This document shows, piece by piece, positions 45,020-54,504 of a DNA stretch of 64,000 bases. How positions within the stretch are numbered: the first letter of the stretch is position 1; every line of letters begins with the position of its first letter. The position numbers and the translations under genes were made by a program. Source of the stretch: an uncultured Lachnospiraceae bacterium (GTDB lineage Bacteria > Bacillota > Clostridia > Lachnospirales > Lachnospiraceae); assembly GCA_910589265.1 (NCBI GenBank), contig CAJUTQ010000003.1, forward strand, positions 1 to 64,000, written 5' to 3'. The notes under the pieces were generated by a model. That model ran no database searches, was not told where the DNA came from, and saw nothing but the letters and a program-made list of their open reading frames with translations.

Positions 45020-46510
45020 TTATTCCTCCTGCCTTATTAAAGGAGAGAATGAGAAAGTGACGTCTCCCTCTTCATTTTCTATTTCTACCGTGTAACTTTT
45101 TGTACGGTATCCTTCCTGTCTAAGTATAATTTCATGGCTTCCAATTTCTTTTTTAAAGTTTGTAGGAGCAATTCCCTTATAGTTGCCATCCATGTATACT
45201 TCTGCCCCCTCAGGACCGTCAATAAATATCTTATTCATCGTAGATGATTGAATTACATCTGAAGAAATATTTTCATAAGTAGAGCTACTGCTTGTAGAAG
45301 AACTGCTGCTGGAACTGGAACTACTACTAGAACTGGAACTAGATTTAGAACTGCTTGTACTACTGTTTCGGACAATGGACGACGTCATAGGTATTGGTCG
45401 TCTCTGCGTTGAACTGGAACTACCTCTGGAACTGGAGCTACTGCTGGAACTGCTTGTACTTGTTTTTTGACTTGACGTAGAAGAACTGCTGCTGGAACTG
45501 CTTTGTGCAGTATCTTCTTTCTTTTCCAACATAATTTCAATACTTGCCAATGGTTGTCCCACATTCAAATATCTAGATAGAGTTTCATATCCATCTGCCT
45601 CTATTAAAATTTGATGTACCCCATAACTTAAGTTTATTAATTCTCCATAATTTTTCTCTTCTCCATTAATATATAATTTTGCATTGCTTGGAGTTATTGT
45701 AAAGGCAATGTCGCCTGTCATCTCTGTCCCATCATATAAATCCCCTACATCTACCACAACTTCTTCATCTCTCAAAACAGTAACAGGCTTTGTCCCTCCT
45801 ATTCCATGATTTGTAATGCGAAGATTATAATCGCCCTCCCCTACTGTAATCAACATGTTTTCAGTTACTGGAAGTATAACAGACTGCCCTACTTCTACAA
45901 ATCCGTCTATAAATGCACTTTCATTTTCAAGGCGGACATACCCATGGCCCTTTTCTACAATGATAGAGTTTACAGTTTTCCCTCTTCCTTTCATAGTTAA
46001 AACGTCTTTACTGTTGAGATCGATCATTTCTATAACTTTTCCTTGGGATATCATTACAAGATCCTTTGTATATTTATATTTTTCACTGCCAATTTGAATT
46101 ATCTTTCGTGCTTTATCTATAGAATATTTTATAATTCCTGTATTTGTCCAAGTCTCTTCGGAAACGCTGACTTCCAAAAGAACCTTGCTGTGAGCAGAAT
46201 AAACAATATCCACAAGTTCTCCTGGCTGAATCTGGGTCATTGAGATAATCTGTCCAAATCGATCTTTTACATTGGTTGTTCCAGAATAGCTCAAACTGTA
46301 TTTATTTCCCCCAGCCACTCTTTGTACTATTATTTTTTCCTGCTTTGTATCCAGTCCCAAAAAAACGACAAAGTCTCCAGCCTTTAAGTTTGCTTCCTCG
46401 GATTCTTTTGTATTATCTAGTTCAAGAGAAATATTTTTTTCTCCTTTACTCCAACTGCATCCTGAAAGGAAGATGCAGCATATGATTGCACATAGAATTT
46501 TTTTCTTCAT
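45020..46510 (-). CDS. PEGA-domain lipoprotein with serine-rich linker
   Basis: A 496-residue predicted lipoprotein with signal peptide and lipobox FLSGCSW near residue 18. Residues about 40-250 are beta-rich and not recognised. A first PEGA-like repeat (residues about 265-330) is followed by a serine-dominated linker of about 90 residues and a second PEGA domain with IFIDGPEGAEVYMDG near the C-terminus. PEGA domains are common in surface proteins that bind or anchor the cell wall. It sits between the HU gene and the CotS-like gene; a sporulation or envelope role is possible but unproven. Confidence 0.8.
   Translation of the reverse strand: MKKKILCAIICCIFLSGCSWSKGEKNISLELDNTKESEEANLKAGDFVVFLGLDTKQEKIIVQRVAGGNKYSLSYSGTTNVKDRFGQIISMTQIQPGELVDIVYSAHSKVLLEVSVSEETWTNTGIIKYSIDKARKIIQIGSEKYKYTKDLVMISQGKVIEMIDLNSKDVLTMKGRGKTVNSIIVEKGHGYVRLENESAFIDGFVEVGQSVILPVTENMLITVGEGDYNLRITNHGIGGTKPVTVLRDEEVVVDVGDLYDGTEMTGDIAFTITPSNAKLYINGEEKNYGELINLSYGVHQILIEADGYETLSRYLNVGQPLASIEIMLEKKEDTAQSSSSSSSSTSSQKTSTSSSSSSSSSRGSSSSTQRRPIPMTSSIVRNSSTSSSKSSSSSSSSSSSSSSSSTSSSSTYENISSDVIQSSTMNKIFIDGPEGAEVYMDGNYKGIAPTNFKKEIGSHEIILRQEGYRTKSYTVEIENEEGDVTFSFSPLIRQEE
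45290..45500. repeat. Serine-codon low-complexity tract
   Basis: Degenerate tandem units of the type GGAACTACT / GCTGGAACT on the plus strand encode runs of up to twelve Ser on the minus strand. Such tracts are prone to expansion and contraction, so the linker length may vary between strains. Confidence 0.75.
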
Positions 46511-46555
46511 TCGCTGTTCTCACCATACCTTTGCTTTTTAGTATAGTACAGATAA

Positions 46556-47548
46556 TCAAATATGAGAAGATAGTTTTTCAACTAAATTTCTTTTTGCCTC
46601 CTCCTGCTCTACTAAATTTCTTAACTTCTCACTGCTTTTTTCAGGTATCCATGATTTTCTGGAATTATAGTAATAATTTGACAGTTTCCAGAACTTTTCT
46701 GGATAAGCTAGGCGCAGCCATAAACTTTTCATCTCCTCTTTTCCCAGTTCTCTTTCTTTTTGGTACATGTCTAACATTACCATACTTCTATCTTGATTCC
46801 AATTATTTTTTTCTAAAATTTTTCTCATAAATTGATATAAATCTTTTACACCACTGTCTAGAGAAAATTTTTCAAAATTAATGGTAGCTATTCCTTTCTT
46901 TTCCATAATAATGTTGTGATAATTATAGTCCCCATGTCCAAGTTGGCCATTATTCTCTATTTTTTCCAAATAACTCTTATCATCCCAGGCATCCATTAAT
47001 TTTTGAATTTGGATTGCTTGTTCGTAAAAGATCTCAAAACATTTTAGAAAATATATTTCAAAATTAGATTTCTGGCTTTTATTTCTAATATATTGCTTAA
47101 CCTTTTTCAATTCTTTTGTATGCTTTTTGTACTCATCTCTAATAGGAACTGCCTTACCTATTGTAGATTCTCCATAGGAAAGATTCATTACTTTATGAAG
47201 TTTTGCTAAGTTAATAACTGCTTTTCCTATTTCCTCTGGACTTTTTACATCACATTCCTTACCATCAAACCAGTCTTTCAGTGTATAGACTCCTCTATCT
47301 CTGTCATAGGAAAGGATCCCGCCTTCTACATTTTTAACATAACAGTCTACTTGAATTCCCTCATGTTCCTTCATATGGATTAACAAGTCATTTTGTATGT
47401 TTGCTTTTTGTACGGATCCAGAAAATTCTCTTAAAATTTTTAATCCCTGATTCGTCTCACAAATAATAGCACCCCGCCCTCTATAGGTGCGGAGCACTTT
47501 CAAGTCATAGCTTTCCAGAACACTAAGTCCCCTGTCGTTCATTGCCAT
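46556..47548 (-). CDS. CotS-family spore coat protein (kinase-like fold)
   Basis: A 330-residue protein of the CotS/YsxE/YutH group, with a bacterial protein-kinase-like (APH) fold. It has an N-lobe, a central HGDYNYHNIIM catalytic-loop-like motif near residue 215 and INFEKF where active kinases carry an IDFD/DFG-type metal-binding Asp. The Asn in that position suggests that it is a pseudokinase or uses altered chemistry. CotS-like proteins are inner spore coat components. It follows the CCA-adding enzyme gene by 28 bases. Confidence 0.8.
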   Translation of the reverse strand: MAMNDRGLSVLESYDLKVLRTYRGRGAIICETNQGLKILREFSGSVQKANIQNDLLIHMKEHEGIQVDCYVKNVEGGILSYDRDRGVYTLKDWFDGKECDVKSPEEIGKAVINLAKLHKVMNLSYGESTIGKAVPIRDEYKKHTKELKKVKQYIRNKSQKSNFEIYFLKCFEIFYEQAIQIQKLMDAWDDKSYLEKIENNGQLGHGDYNYHNIIMEKKGIATINFEKFSLDSGVKDLYQFMRKILEKNNWNQDRSMVMLDMYQKERELGKEEMKSLWLRLAYPEKFWKLSNYYYNSRKSWIPEKSSEKLRNLVEQEEAKRNLVEKLSSHI

Positions 47549-47576
47549 TCCCCCTAAGTGTTGTTCAATACCTATC

Positions 47577-48908
47577 TTATGTCCTTAAGGTGGAAAGTAT
47601 GTTCAAAAGCTGTTCTTTTTCATTTAATTGAGGATTTTCTAATACATGATTCAATAATTCTTCTAAAATATTCCCCATCTCTTTTCCTTCTGGCACCCCT
47701 GCCTCTATTAGGTCTTTACCAGAGATAGCTAATGTTTTTCTAGAAATACAGTCTTTATTGTTGATTATGTCCTCATATATATCTTGCAATCTATCTACAT
47801 AGAGAAGTTTTTCTTTTTGTACACTTTGTCCTTTTGCTAATATATCCCCCCTCTTTATAGAAAAGAGAAATGGAAATATATCTTCTCCTATTTTATAAAT
47901 TCCTTTTCGTACTTCCTTTTTTATTAGTTCTGGACAATAATTATGCCAGCGTACTAATCTAGAAACTTTGTTAATTGACTCATTATCATATCGAAGACGT
48001 CTCATAACTTGGGATGTTATTTTTTCTCCTAACTCTTCATAATTATGAAAGTGGACGATACCGTCTTTATCCATTGTTTTGGACAAAGGCTTTCCAATAT
48101 GGCAAAAAAACATGGCAAGACGCTCTATCTTATTATTTGGCACATAGCATAGGCTCTTTATCGTATACTCCCCAACAGTATATAAATGATAAGGATGACT
48201 TTGCCTTGTATCCATCATAGCGTCAAATTCTGGAAGGAATACGTTTGTCATTCCCATCCTGTAAGCATCTTCTATTTTTTCAGGGTGAGGGGATAAAAGA
48301 AGTTTTTGAAGTTCTGTTGAAATTCTCTCCATACTTATTTTATTTAAGTCCCCTGCATACTGACCGATTGCCTTCTTTGTGTCCTTTTGAATTTCATAGC
48401 CAAACTGTCCACTAAAACGCACTGCTCTCATCATTCTCAAAGCATCTTCTTTAAATCTCTGGACAGGATTTCCAACACAGCAAATGAAACCATTTTTCAT
48501 GTCCTTCTGTCCGCCAAACAAATCAATGAGACCCGTTCTGTCGTTATATGCCATAGCATTCATTGTAAAGTCTCTTCTCTTTAAGTCCTCTTCTAAACTT
48601 GAAGTAAAGATCACATCTTTTGGACGTCTGTTATCTTCATACTCTCCATCTATTCGAAAGGTTGTCACCTCGAATCCTTCTTTTCCAAAAAGTACAGTTA
48701 TTGTTCCATGTTTAATTCCTGTATCCACCGTCCTTTTAAAAAGAGCTTTAACTTGATCTGGCTTTGCTGATGTGGCAATATCCCAGTCTTTTGGCTTCTT
48801 TCCCAAAATAGAGTCTCTAACACATCCCCCTACGATATATGCTTCATATCCTGACTCAAACAATATATGGATTATTTTTTTTACTTTATGTGGTATTTCT
48901 ATTTTCAT
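47577..48908 (-). CDS. CCA tRNA nucleotidyltransferase
   Basis: A 443-residue class II enzyme that adds or repairs the CCA end of tRNAs. The head domain has GGCVRDSILGKKPKDWDIATSA near residue 23, with the catalytic Asp residues, and the RRDFTMNAMAY motif. The middle domain has HPYHLYTVGEY and an HD-like HIGKPLSKTMDKDG segment. The start lies two bases past ackA and has no clear ribosome binding site, so coupled translation with ackA is likely. None of the tRNAs in the window encodes CCA, consistent with a need for this enzyme. Confidence 0.94.
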   Translation of the reverse strand: MKIEIPHKVKKIIHILFESGYEAYIVGGCVRDSILGKKPKDWDIATSAKPDQVKALFKRTVDTGIKHGTITVLFGKEGFEVTTFRIDGEYEDNRRPKDVIFTSSLEEDLKRRDFTMNAMAYNDRTGLIDLFGGQKDMKNGFICCVGNPVQRFKEDALRMMRAVRFSGQFGYEIQKDTKKAIGQYAGDLNKISMERISTELQKLLLSPHPEKIEDAYRMGMTNVFLPEFDAMMDTRQSHPYHLYTVGEYTIKSLCYVPNNKIERLAMFFCHIGKPLSKTMDKDGIVHFHNYEELGEKITSQVMRRLRYDNESINKVSRLVRWHNYCPELIKKEVRKGIYKIGEDIFPFLFSIKRGDILAKGQSVQKEKLLYVDRLQDIYEDIINNKDCISRKTLAISGKDLIEAGVPEGKEMGNILEELLNHVLENPQLNEKEQLLNILSTLRT

Positions 48909-48910
48909 AT

Positions 48911-50104
48911 TTATTTTATTAATTTAGCAGTCTCTCTGGCAATGGCTAGTTCTTCATTCGTAGGAACTACCATTATTGTAACTTTAGAATCATCTTTTGA
49001 AATAATGGCTTCCTCACCATTTACATTATTTTTTTCCAAGTCAATGGATGCCCCTAAAAAGCCAACATACTGACAAATGTCTTCTCTAATTTTGCTGTTA
49101 TTCTCTCCTACACTAGCAGTAAATATAAGAACATCTAGCCCATTCATTGCAGCCGTATATGCTCCAATATATTTTGCTACCCTGTATGTATAGGCTTCCA
49201 AAGCTTTTCTTGCCAGCTCATTGCCTCTTTCTCTTGCCTGTGATAAGTCTTTAAAGTCACTGGATAATTTCGATAAGCCTAAAACACCTGATTTTTTATT
49301 TAAAATTTCCAACACAACACTTTGAGATACTCTTTCTTTTTCTGCAATAAAACTAATAACGGTTGGATCAATGTCACCAGAACGAGTTCCCATTATCAAA
49401 CCTTCCAGAGGAGTAATCCCCATACTTGTATCTACAGATTTTCCATTCATAACTGCCGAAATACTTGCTCCATTTCCCAGATGGCATACAATGATTTTTA
49501 AGTCTTCTCTATGTTTTTCCAATATTTTGGCCCCTCTTTTTGAGACATAATCATGACTCGTTCCATGAAATCCATACCGCCTTACTTTATGTTTTTCATA
49601 ATATTCATAGGGAAGCCCATATAAATATGCCTTTGTAGGCATTGTTTGATGAAATGCTGTATCAAAAACTCCTACCATAGGGATATTAGGCATTATTTCC
49701 TTACAGGAATTAATGCCTACCATATTGGCAGGGTTATGAAGGGGCGCTAAATCATTACAATCTTCAATATCCATAAGGACATGATCTGAGAGAAGAACAG
49801 AATTAGAAAATTTTTCTCCTCCGTGGACAATTCGATGTCCAACTGCATGGATTTCATCTAAGCTGCTAATAACACCCACATCTTTATCTAGTAATTTTTT
49901 AATAACCATTTTTATTGCCACTGTATGATTTGGCATATCTATAGAGGTTACTATTTTGTCTTTACCAATTGGCTCATGGGTAATAGAACTGCCTTCTGTC
50001 CCCACTCTTTCACATTGACCTTTTACTAAAACTTTTTCACTATCACTGTTAATCAGTTGATATTTCAAAGATGAGCTTCCACAATTAATAACTAAAATAT
50101 TCAT
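48911..50104 (-). CDS. ackA: Acetate kinase
   Basis: A 397-residue enzyme that makes ATP and acetate from acetyl phosphate. The N-terminal NCGSSSLKYQL, HRIVHGG, GVFDTAFHQ and HLGNGASI motifs are canonical. The usual partner pta is not adjacent; here the gene lies downstream of proS and upstream of the CCA enzyme. Length and motifs indicate an intact enzyme. Confidence 0.97.
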   Translation of the reverse strand: MNILVINCGSSSLKYQLINSDSEKVLVKGQCERVGTEGSSITHEPIGKDKIVTSIDMPNHTVAIKMVIKKLLDKDVGVISSLDEIHAVGHRIVHGGEKFSNSVLLSDHVLMDIEDCNDLAPLHNPANMVGINSCKEIMPNIPMVGVFDTAFHQTMPTKAYLYGLPYEYYEKHKVRRYGFHGTSHDYVSKRGAKILEKHREDLKIIVCHLGNGASISAVMNGKSVDTSMGITPLEGLIMGTRSGDIDPTVISFIAEKERVSQSVVLEILNKKSGVLGLSKLSSDFKDLSQARERGNELARKALEAYTYRVAKYIGAYTAAMNGLDVLIFTASVGENNSKIREDICQYVGFLGASIDLEKNNVNGEEAIISKDDSKVTIMVVPTNEELAIARETAKLIK

Positions 50105-50149
50105 TTCAGCATAAAATCCCCTTTCCTCAATGCTTTTGTATAAAGCATA

Positions 50150-51583
50150 CTAATATGCTTTTCCCCAATATACTAATGCTTTTGCTGGTTTATTGCAGCA
50201 AATACAGTGATCTGATATTTTTTCTTGCCAAAGAGGCATACATCTGGAGGTAGCAGTCGTCTCCTCTTTAATTATCGTTTCACAGTCTTGTCCCCCACAC
50301 CACATTGCCTTTACAAACCCCTGTCTGTTTTCTATATAATCTTTAAATTCTTCGAAAGTAACAGCTGTAAATGTATGCTGTTCCATATGGCTTCTTGCCC
50401 GTTGAAGCATATCCTGCTGTATTTTTTCTAGAATTTCTTTTACTTTTATATTTATTTCATCTATAGATACATTTATTTTTTCCCTTGTATCCCTTCTTAC
50501 AATAACAGCTTGACCAGCCTCTATATCTTTAGGCCCTATCTCTATACGAATAGGGATGCCTCTCATTTCCTGCTCGCTAAACTTCCATCCAGGACTTTTG
50601 TCTGTATCGTCTATTTTCACCCGAAATTCCCCAAGGTTTTTCTTTATCTCCTCTGCCTTTTCCAAAACTCCATCTTTTTTCTGTTGGATAGGAATGATCA
50701 TCGCCTGTGTAGGCGCTACCTTAGGAGGAAGCATGAGCCCACTGTTATCCCCATGTACCATAATAATAGCCCCTATTAATCGGGTAGTCATTCCCCAAGA
50801 AGTCTGATGAACATATTTTAATGTATTATCTTTATCTGTATATTGAATATTAAATGCTTTTGCAAATCCATCCCCAAAATTATGGCTGGTGCCTGACTGA
50901 AGCGCCTTTCCATCATGCATTAATGCCTCAATAGTATAGGTCTCCTCAGCGCCAGAAAATTTTTCTTTCTCTGACTTTTTTCCTTTTATCACTGGTATAG
51001 CCAGCACTTGTTCACAAAAATCTGCATATATATTTAACATCTGGATGGTTCTTTCCTCTGCCTCTTTCGATGTAGCATGGGCTGTATGTCCCTCTTGCCA
51101 TAAAAATTCTCTGGAACGAAGAAATGGCCTTGTTGTCTTTTCCCAACGTACTACAGAACACCATTGGTTATATAATTTGGGCAAATCTCTGTACGATTGA
51201 ATTTCATTTGCATAAAAATCACAAAATAGGGTTTCTGATGTAGGTCTAACGCACATTCTTTCTTGCAAAGGCTCCATTCCTCCATGAGTTACCCAAGCTA
51301 CCTCAGGAGCAAAACCTTCTACGTGATCTTTCTCTTTTTGCAGCAGACTTTCTGGAATGAACATAGGCATATATACATTTTCTATACCCGTTTCTTTAAA
51401 TCGCTCATCTAACTGCCTCTGTATCCGTTCCCATATAGCATATCCTGCTGGTTTTATAACCATACAACCTTTTATACTAGAATAATCAATTAATTCCGCT
51501 TTTTTTACCACATCTGTATACCATTGTGCAAAGTCTTCCTCCATAGGAGTTATCGCCTCTACTAGTTTTTTCTCCTTCGCCAT
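50150..51583 (-). CDS. proS: Prolyl-tRNA synthetase (archaeal/eukaryal type)
   Basis: A 477-residue class II synthetase that charges tRNA-Pro. It is the short eukaryal/archaeal type without the INS editing domain. RPTSET, VRWEKTTRPFLRSREFLWQEGHTAH (motif 2) and GTSHNFGDGFAKAF are clear, and the C-terminal zinc-like module has CGGQDC, CMPL and CICC, ending in Tyr. I chose the ATG at 51583 because AAAGGAG lies eight bases upstream; the frame is open to 51628. A T-box leader precedes it. Confidence 0.95.
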   Translation of the reverse strand: MAKEKKLVEAITPMEEDFAQWYTDVVKKAELIDYSSIKGCMVIKPAGYAIWERIQRQLDERFKETGIENVYMPMFIPESLLQKEKDHVEGFAPEVAWVTHGGMEPLQERMCVRPTSETLFCDFYANEIQSYRDLPKLYNQWCSVVRWEKTTRPFLRSREFLWQEGHTAHATSKEAEERTIQMLNIYADFCEQVLAIPVIKGKKSEKEKFSGAEETYTIEALMHDGKALQSGTSHNFGDGFAKAFNIQYTDKDNTLKYVHQTSWGMTTRLIGAIIMVHGDNSGLMLPPKVAPTQAMIIPIQQKKDGVLEKAEEIKKNLGEFRVKIDDTDKSPGWKFSEQEMRGIPIRIEIGPKDIEAGQAVIVRRDTREKINVSIDEINIKVKEILEKIQQDMLQRARSHMEQHTFTAVTFEEFKDYIENRQGFVKAMWCGGQDCETIIKEETTATSRCMPLWQEKISDHCICCNKPAKALVYWGKAY

Positions 51584-51659
51584 CGTCTCTTCTCCTTTAT
51601 AATTTACAATGAAAGTGGACATCTTCACAAGGGATTAGGTAACATAAATATTAGATTAT

Positions 51660-51891
51660 AAAAAAATCTTTCCGTCCCAAAGGGACCGAAAGATTCGGCA
51701 ATACCACCCTAATTCCTATAGTTCAGCTCTCTTCGTTTTTGTTAACGCCAAAATTACGTCCCCATTTAGGAAGCTCCAAGGCTGGTTCCAGATCACTCCA
51801 GCAAAAACTCTCACCAACGTTTTCTCTCTGTTCCTGTCCCTATCTGTACTATTCCTCTTCATCGCCTATTTATTTATTCCCATTATTACAT
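51660..51891 (-). promoter_or_regulatory. T-box riboswitch upstream of proS
   Basis: On the minus strand the leader begins near 51891 with GATGAAGAGGAATAGTA, the usual T-box opening. An AGAGA-type internal loop and a terminal GCTGG / CCAGC stem follow. The T-box itself is AGGGTGGTATTGCC (51710-51697), next to a 14-bp terminator (51665-51678 with 51682-51695, one mismatch) and a T run. Uncharged tRNA-Pro should stabilise the antiterminator. A CCT triplet at 51770-51768 is a possible proline specifier, but I cannot fold stem I precisely enough to prove it. Confidence 0.9.
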
Positions 51892-51897
51892 AAGTCA

Positions 51898-51926
51898 ATC
51901 ATATTGTAAAATAGGTTATTTGTCAA
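51898..51926 (-). promoter_or_regulatory. Sigma-A promoter of the proS T-box transcript
   Basis: On the minus strand TTGACA (51926-51921) and TATGAT (51903-51898) are separated by 17 bases. The predicted start is near 51891, just ahead of the T-box leader. Confidence 0.8.
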
Positions 51927-52019
51927 GATGAACTCTAGTACCTCATTTTTCAACTAATTTTAAAGTATACGCTGCCTTTAAAACTATTATTTATAAATTA
52001 CAATAAAACAAAAAACTTC

Positions 52020-53051
52020 CTAATTTAATTCCATAATTAATTCATAGATAATTATTAAAGACAAAGGACCCAAAATAATTCCACTTAATCCAAATAATTT
52101 TATTCCAATATATATTGTCATTATTATAATAATCGGATAAATACCCAATTTCTTTCCAATTAATTTTGGTTCCAAAAACTCTCTGCTTAATGCACAGACA
52201 ATATATAAAATTAAAATACTCAATGCCTCTCCTATATTTCCTTGAAGAACTGTAAAAACTGCCCATGGTACAAGGACAATTCCCGTTCCAATAAAAGGAA
52301 GAGAATCTAAAATACCTACAATAACTCCCAAAAGCAATGCATAAGGACTTCCTATAAAGAAAAGTCCTAAACTACATATCAAACTAATGATAAACATAAT
52401 AAGAAGCTGAGCTTTTAAATAAGCTGTTCCCATAGAACCAATACGAGAGGATATTTTCCATATTTTTTCATAAATAGGATATTGTCTGCATTTCTCCATA
52501 ATATCTTCATAATCCTTGACCAAAAGCACAATAGAAATAATTGTAACAATAAATACACCAAAAAACTCTACAGTATTTTTTAAATAGGAAACAGAAGAAT
52601 TCATAATTTTAGGAAAGAAATTAACTTGAACATGGTTGGCAAAAATCTGTATATTTTCCAGAGCTATTTCCTCAAGCTCCTTGGCATTTACGCCAAATGT
52701 ATCTTCCATGTAATTACAGCAGCCTGTGAGCATATTACTTAATTGTTGTTCATACTCATCCAAATCCATGACAAAATTGCTCAGCTGTCCACATAATTTT
52801 GCACAGAATAACCATAAAATGAAAAGAAGGCCCCCACCTACTAATATAAGACATATTCCTGCAAGCAATGCTCTGTTGAGTTTTGTTTTTTTATAAAGCA
52901 TTTGGATAAGAGGATGGATGGCTAATGTAACCAAACCTGCCATTAAAAAAGGAATAATAAGAGGCACAATATACTTCATAATAAAGTAAACGCCGCTTAT
53001 AATCCCTAGGATTTTCAACCATTTCTTGCTGACTGCCTTCTCCTTCCTCAA
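52020..53051 (-). CDS. AI-2E family transporter (YtvI-like)
   Basis: About 343 residues with seven to eight transmembrane helices, a PF01594 (AI-2E/PerM/YtvI) family permease. It has the early IPFLMAGLVTLAIHPLIQ segment, a soluble loop, and GVIVGILDSLPFIGTGIVLVPW in the middle. Related proteins are YtvI (sporulation) and Na+/H+ antiporter-like proteins; the substrate here is unknown. A TTG at 53051 with AAAGGAG eight bases upstream looks like the true start. The ATG at 53075 would add eight residues and lacks a ribosome binding site. Confidence 0.88.
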   Translation of the reverse strand: MRKEKAVSKKWLKILGIISGVYFIMKYIVPLIIPFLMAGLVTLAIHPLIQMLYKKTKLNRALLAGICLILVGGGLLFILWLFCAKLCGQLSNFVMDLDEYEQQLSNMLTGCCNYMEDTFGVNAKELEEIALENIQIFANHVQVNFFPKIMNSSVSYLKNTVEFFGVFIVTIISIVLLVKDYEDIMEKCRQYPIYEKIWKISSRIGSMGTAYLKAQLLIMFIISLICSLGLFFIGSPYALLLGVIVGILDSLPFIGTGIVLVPWAVFTVLQGNIGEALSILILYIVCALSREFLEPKLIGKKLGIYPIIIIMTIYIGIKLFGLSGIILGPLSLIIIYELIMELN

Positions 53052-53149
53052 TATGCCTTCTCCTTTCTGCCTCATACTATTTCACAAAAACAGTATTTGT
53101 ATTTCTCTTTTAACTTATACTTTATATAAATAGGAAAATACATATATAG

Positions 53150-53818
53150 CTATAGAAATTGCTGGAAAATTTTTAGAGAAGGACTTATTTGAAATTCCAT
53201 TTTTTCTTTTGTTTTTGGATGTAAGAAACACAGTTTATATGCACACAAAGCAACTGTTTTTTCCTCTGTATCATTTCCATATTTTCTGTCCCCAATTAAA
53301 GGCGCCCCTCTATGGGCTAATTGGACTCTTATTTGATGGTGTCTTCCTGTTATAAGATGTATATCAAGAAGATATCTTCCTTGCTCTTCTCCAACAATTT
53401 TACATAATAATTCTCCTTTCTTTGCATTTCCAACAGAAGCGTTTGTTATATAAGATCGATTACTTCGTCCATCCTTTACAATATAATCTATTAATGAATA
53501 TTCATATGCAAACTCTTTACATCCCTTTGGAATTGTTTTTGTAACCCCATAATAATATTTACCTATTGTCTTATTCCCTAATTGTCTGCTTAATTCTTTG
53601 CTACTATAAGGAGTCTTTCCAAATACCATTAATCCTTCAACAACTTGATCTAATCGATGGATCAGACCGATATAAGGCTCACTTTTCTTTCCCTTTTCAC
53701 ATATTATATTTTTTAGCTCACTCACCATATCAGGAACTCCTGGCTCTTTTGTCTGTACAGGCATTCCTGGAGGTTTTCTGCATACAATAATATCCTTATC
53801 TTCAAATAATATTTTCAT
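53150..53818 (-). CDS. RluA-family RNA pseudouridine synthase
   Basis: A 222-residue pseudouridine synthase without an S4 domain. The family motif GLIHRLDQVVEGLMVFGKT has the catalytic Asp near residue 56, and LLDIHLITGRHHQIRVQLAHRGAPLIGDRKYG follows. Its target, rRNA or tRNA, is not known. The start overlaps the response-regulator stop by four bases, so it belongs to the same transcript as the two-component genes. Confidence 0.92.
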   Translation of the reverse strand: MKILFEDKDIIVCRKPPGMPVQTKEPGVPDMVSELKNIICEKGKKSEPYIGLIHRLDQVVEGLMVFGKTPYSSKELSRQLGNKTIGKYYYGVTKTIPKGCKEFAYEYSLIDYIVKDGRSNRSYITNASVGNAKKGELLCKIVGEEQGRYLLDIHLITGRHHQIRVQLAHRGAPLIGDRKYGNDTEEKTVALCAYKLCFLHPKTKEKMEFQISPSLKIFQQFL

Positions 53819-54504
53819 AATTTAAATCGATATCCTACCCCCCATATTGTTTCTATATACTGGGGTTTCGCAGTACTTTCCTCAATCTTTTCCCTAATTT
53901 TTTTAATATGTACAGTTACAGTGGCAATATCTCCTATGGATTCCATATCCCATATTTCCCTAAACAATTCCTCCTTTGTATATACTTTGTTAGGGTTTTC
54001 CATTAAAAAAGCAAGAAGATCAAATTCCTTTGTTGTAAATACTTTCTCCTCTTCCCCTAAATAAACTCTCCGAGCAGTTCTGTCTATTTTCAGATCTCTA
54101 ATTTCTATTATTTCATTTTCTTTGCCACTGCTGCCTATCAGTCTTTCATATCTTGCCATGTGGGCCTTTACCCTTGCAACTAGTTCGCTAGGACTAAAAG
54201 GCTTTGTAATATAGTCATCAGCCCCCAAGCCAAGTCCTCTAATTTTGTCTATATCATCTTTCTTAGCTGATACTAAAATAATGGGAGTATTTTTCTCGGC
54301 TCTAATCTGTTTACATATTTCAAATCCATCGGTCTTAGGCAGCATTAAATCTAAAATAAATAAGTCAAACTTTTCACTAAGCGCCCTTTCTAAACCTCTG
54401 TCTCCCTCATTTTCTGTCTCTACCTCAAAACCGCTTAATTCTAGATAGTCTTTTTCCAAATCTGCAATGCTTACCTCATCTTCGATGATTAATATTTTAC
54501 TCAT
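53815..54504 (-). CDS. OmpR/PhoB-family response regulator
   Basis: A 229-residue regulator. The receiver has IEDE near residues 7-10, phospho-Asp52 in LDLMLPKTDG and Lys in YITKPFSPSEL; the winged helix ends with TIWGVGYRFKL. The ATG at 54504 lies inside the end of the kinase gene, with GAGGAGG nine bases upstream. The upstream kinase is its cognate partner. Confidence 0.93.
   Translation of the reverse strand: MSKILIIEDEVSIADLEKDYLELSGFEVETENEGDRGLERALSEKFDLFILDLMLPKTDGFEICKQIRAEKNTPIILVSAKKDDIDKIRGLGLGADDYITKPFSPSELVARVKAHMARYERLIGSSGKENEIIEIRDLKIDRTARRVYLGEEEKVFTTKEFDLLAFLMENPNKVYTKEELFREIWDMESIGDIATVTVHIKKIREKIEESTAKPQYIETIWGVGYRFKL

Noticed and set aside
45290..45500. Repeat tract considered as a CRISPR-like or minisatellite array
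   Set aside because: The units are degenerate Ser codons in frame within a coding gene, without spacers of fixed length.
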